From contig NZ_CP155793.1 in assembly GCF_039729145.1 (NCBI RefSeq), positions 3,286,001-3,350,000 of the forward strand: DNA of 64,000 nucleotides, given 5' to 3'. Each line of letters starts with the position of its first letter. Within the stretch, counting starts at the first letter, position 1. The DNA comes from Microbacterium sp. SY138 (GTDB lineage Bacteria > Actinomycetota > Actinomycetes > Actinomycetales > Microbacteriaceae). The position numbers and the translations under genes are program-made. Shown here piece after piece: positions 62,944-64,000 of the stretch. The notes below the pieces were generated by a model, which did no database searches, was not told where the DNA came from, and was given only the letters and a program-made list of their open reading frames with translations.

Positions 62944-64000
62944 GCGCCATGTTCCGCTCCTTCGCGAACATCAACTACCGGATCTGGTTCGCGGGCGCCC
63001 TGATCTCCAACGTCGGCGGGTGGATGCAGGCCACGGCGCAGGACTGGGTGGTGCTCACCGAGCTCACCGACAACGACGCCACCGCGATGGGCGTCACGAT
63101 GGCCCTGCAGTTCGGGCCCCCGCTCGTGCTCGTGAGCCTGACCGGGTGGGTGGCCGACCGCTTCGACCGGCGGCACATCCTGTTCGCCACCCAGTCGGCG
63201 CTGCTCGCCCTCGCGATCGCGGTCGGCGCGCTGCTGCTCGGCGGCCTCATGACCCTGCCGATGATGTTCGGCTTCGCCCTCGGATTCGGCATCGTGAACG
63301 CGTTCGACGCTCCGGCTCGACAGGCGTTCGTCTCCGACATGGTCTCCACCGGCGACACCTCCAACGCGGTGGCCCTCAACTCCGCGTCGTTCAACCTCGC
63401 CCGTATGGTCGGACCCGCCGTCGGCGGCCTGCTGATCGTGGCGATCGGCTCGGGCTGGGTGTTCATCGTGAACGCGGCGACGTTCCTGGCGATGCTGCTC
63501 GCCCTGCTGCTCATGCGCCGCAGCCTGCTCGCCCCGCGTCTGAAGAACCGCAATCGCGGCGGGCTCGCCGACGGGTTCCGGTATGTGTGGGGGCGCAGCG
63601 ACCTGCGCGTGGTGTTCGTGACGGTCTTCCTGATCGGCGCCTTCGGCATGAACTTCCCGATCTTCGCCTCGACCATGGCGCTCGAGTTCGGCGCGGGCGC
63701 CGACGGCTACGGCGTGCTCAGCTCGGTGCTCGCGATCGGATCCCTCATCGGGGCGCTCCTCGCCGCCCGGCGCGATCGCGCCAGAGTGCGCGTGGTGATC
63801 CTCGCTGCCGGAGGTTTCGGCATCGCCGCGTTCGTGTCGTCGGCCATGCCCACGTATGCCTCCTACGCCGTCACTTTGACCTTCACCGGCTTCATGATCG
63901 TGACGCTGCTCACCACCGCCAACGGCTACGTGCAGATCACGACCGACCCCGCTCTGCGCGGACGCGTGCTCGCCCTGTATATGGCCGTCATCATGGGTTC
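62940..64000 (+). CDS. MFS transporter (EntS/MFS_3-like), 3' end cut by window edge
   Basis: Open frame of 353 codons from ATG 62940 (MSAMFRSFANINYRIWFAGALISNVGGWMQATAQDW), overlapping the MarR stop. The start region and loop WVADRFDRRHILF match the MFS_3 exporters. Ten or so helices are visible before the edge; the rest is outside. Likely drug or siderophore-like efflux, induced through the MarR gene. Confidence 0.92.
   Translation, partial: MSAMFRSFANINYRIWFAGALISNVGGWMQATAQDWVVLTELTDNDATAMGVTMALQFGPPLVLVSLTGWVADRFDRRHILFATQSALLALAIAVGALLLGGLMTLPMMFGFALGFGIVNAFDAPARQAFVSDMVSTGDTSNAVALNSASFNLARMVGPAVGGLLIVAIGSGWVFIVNAATFLAMLLALLLMRRSLLAPRLKNRNRGGLADGFRYVWGRSDLRVVFVTVFLIGAFGMNFPIFASTMALEFGAGADGYGVLSSVLAIGSLIGALLAARRDRARVRVVILAAGGFGIAAFVSSAMPTYASYAVTLTFTGFMIVTLLTTANGYVQITTDPALRGRVLALYMAVIMG

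Overview
The window is high-GC actinobacterial chromosome. Dense same-strand operons with 4-base ATGA/GTGA stop-start overlaps, short-Q-loop cydA followed by cydB-cydD-cydC, a ClpC, an actinobacterial-type ArgA, a DUF222/HNH (13E12-type) gene and codon use rich in G/C at third positions all fit the family Microbacteriaceae, most likely Microbacterium (inference from overall feel, not from a marker gene). I see no rRNA, insertion sequence, prophage, plasmid origin or CRISPR array.

Layout. 1-3.2 kb: a truncated alpha/beta hydrolase, then a TetR-DJ-1/PfpI pair divergent from a NAD(P)-binding reductase. 3.4-6.7 kb: a short methionine-synthase barrel plus DUF1852 protein (MesD/MesX type) with a divergent LysR regulator. 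6.8-7.7 kb: a VapBC-type toxin-antitoxin pair and tRNA-Ser(CGA). 7.7-9.7 kb: a second, unrelated MetE-like barrel divergent from a putative Fe(II)/2-oxoglutarate oxygenase, with an IdeR/DtxR-like palindrome between them. 9.7-16.3 kb: cytochrome bd operon (HTH regulator with cysteine cluster, cydA, cydB, cydD, cydC). 16.3-22.4 kb: radA, two proteins of unknown role, argA, clpC. 22.5-24.8 kb: a four-gene operon of three tandem membrane proteins with the same C-terminal tail and an Xre regulator, preceded by a 37-bp operator lying on the promoter. 25-30.8 kb: dicarboxylate symporter, Na+/H+ antiporter, flavin-dependent oxidoreductase, small protein, pheA.

30.8-45.5 kb is a sugar-metabolism block: phosphoglucomutase, glycerate kinase with its LacI regulator, a DUF993/TIM-barrel pair behind a perfect LacI-type palindrome, another LacI regulator, galTKE, and a ROK-ChbG-GPH transporter operon. 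GalK, GalT, GalE and Pgm together make a full Leloir route from galactose to glucose-6-phosphate. 45.7-49.4 kb: HNH protein, M23 peptidase, GNAT. 49.4-53.3 kb: putative polyamine/amine catabolism (aldehyde dehydrogenase, Lrp regulator, amine oxidase, cupin). 53.3-57.7 kb: PAP2 phosphatase, carboxylesterase and MFS operon with a divergent TetR. 57.7-64 kb: orphan DNA methyltransferase, lipoate ligase, DUF1684 protein, hydrolase, CutC, and a MarR-MFS operon cut by the right edge.

Recurring themes: many regulators sit next to a palindrome in their own intergenic region; several promoters place the -10 about 7 bases before the start codon (likely leaderless mRNAs); and five genes carry a short direct repeat that duplicates the sequence around their stop codon.
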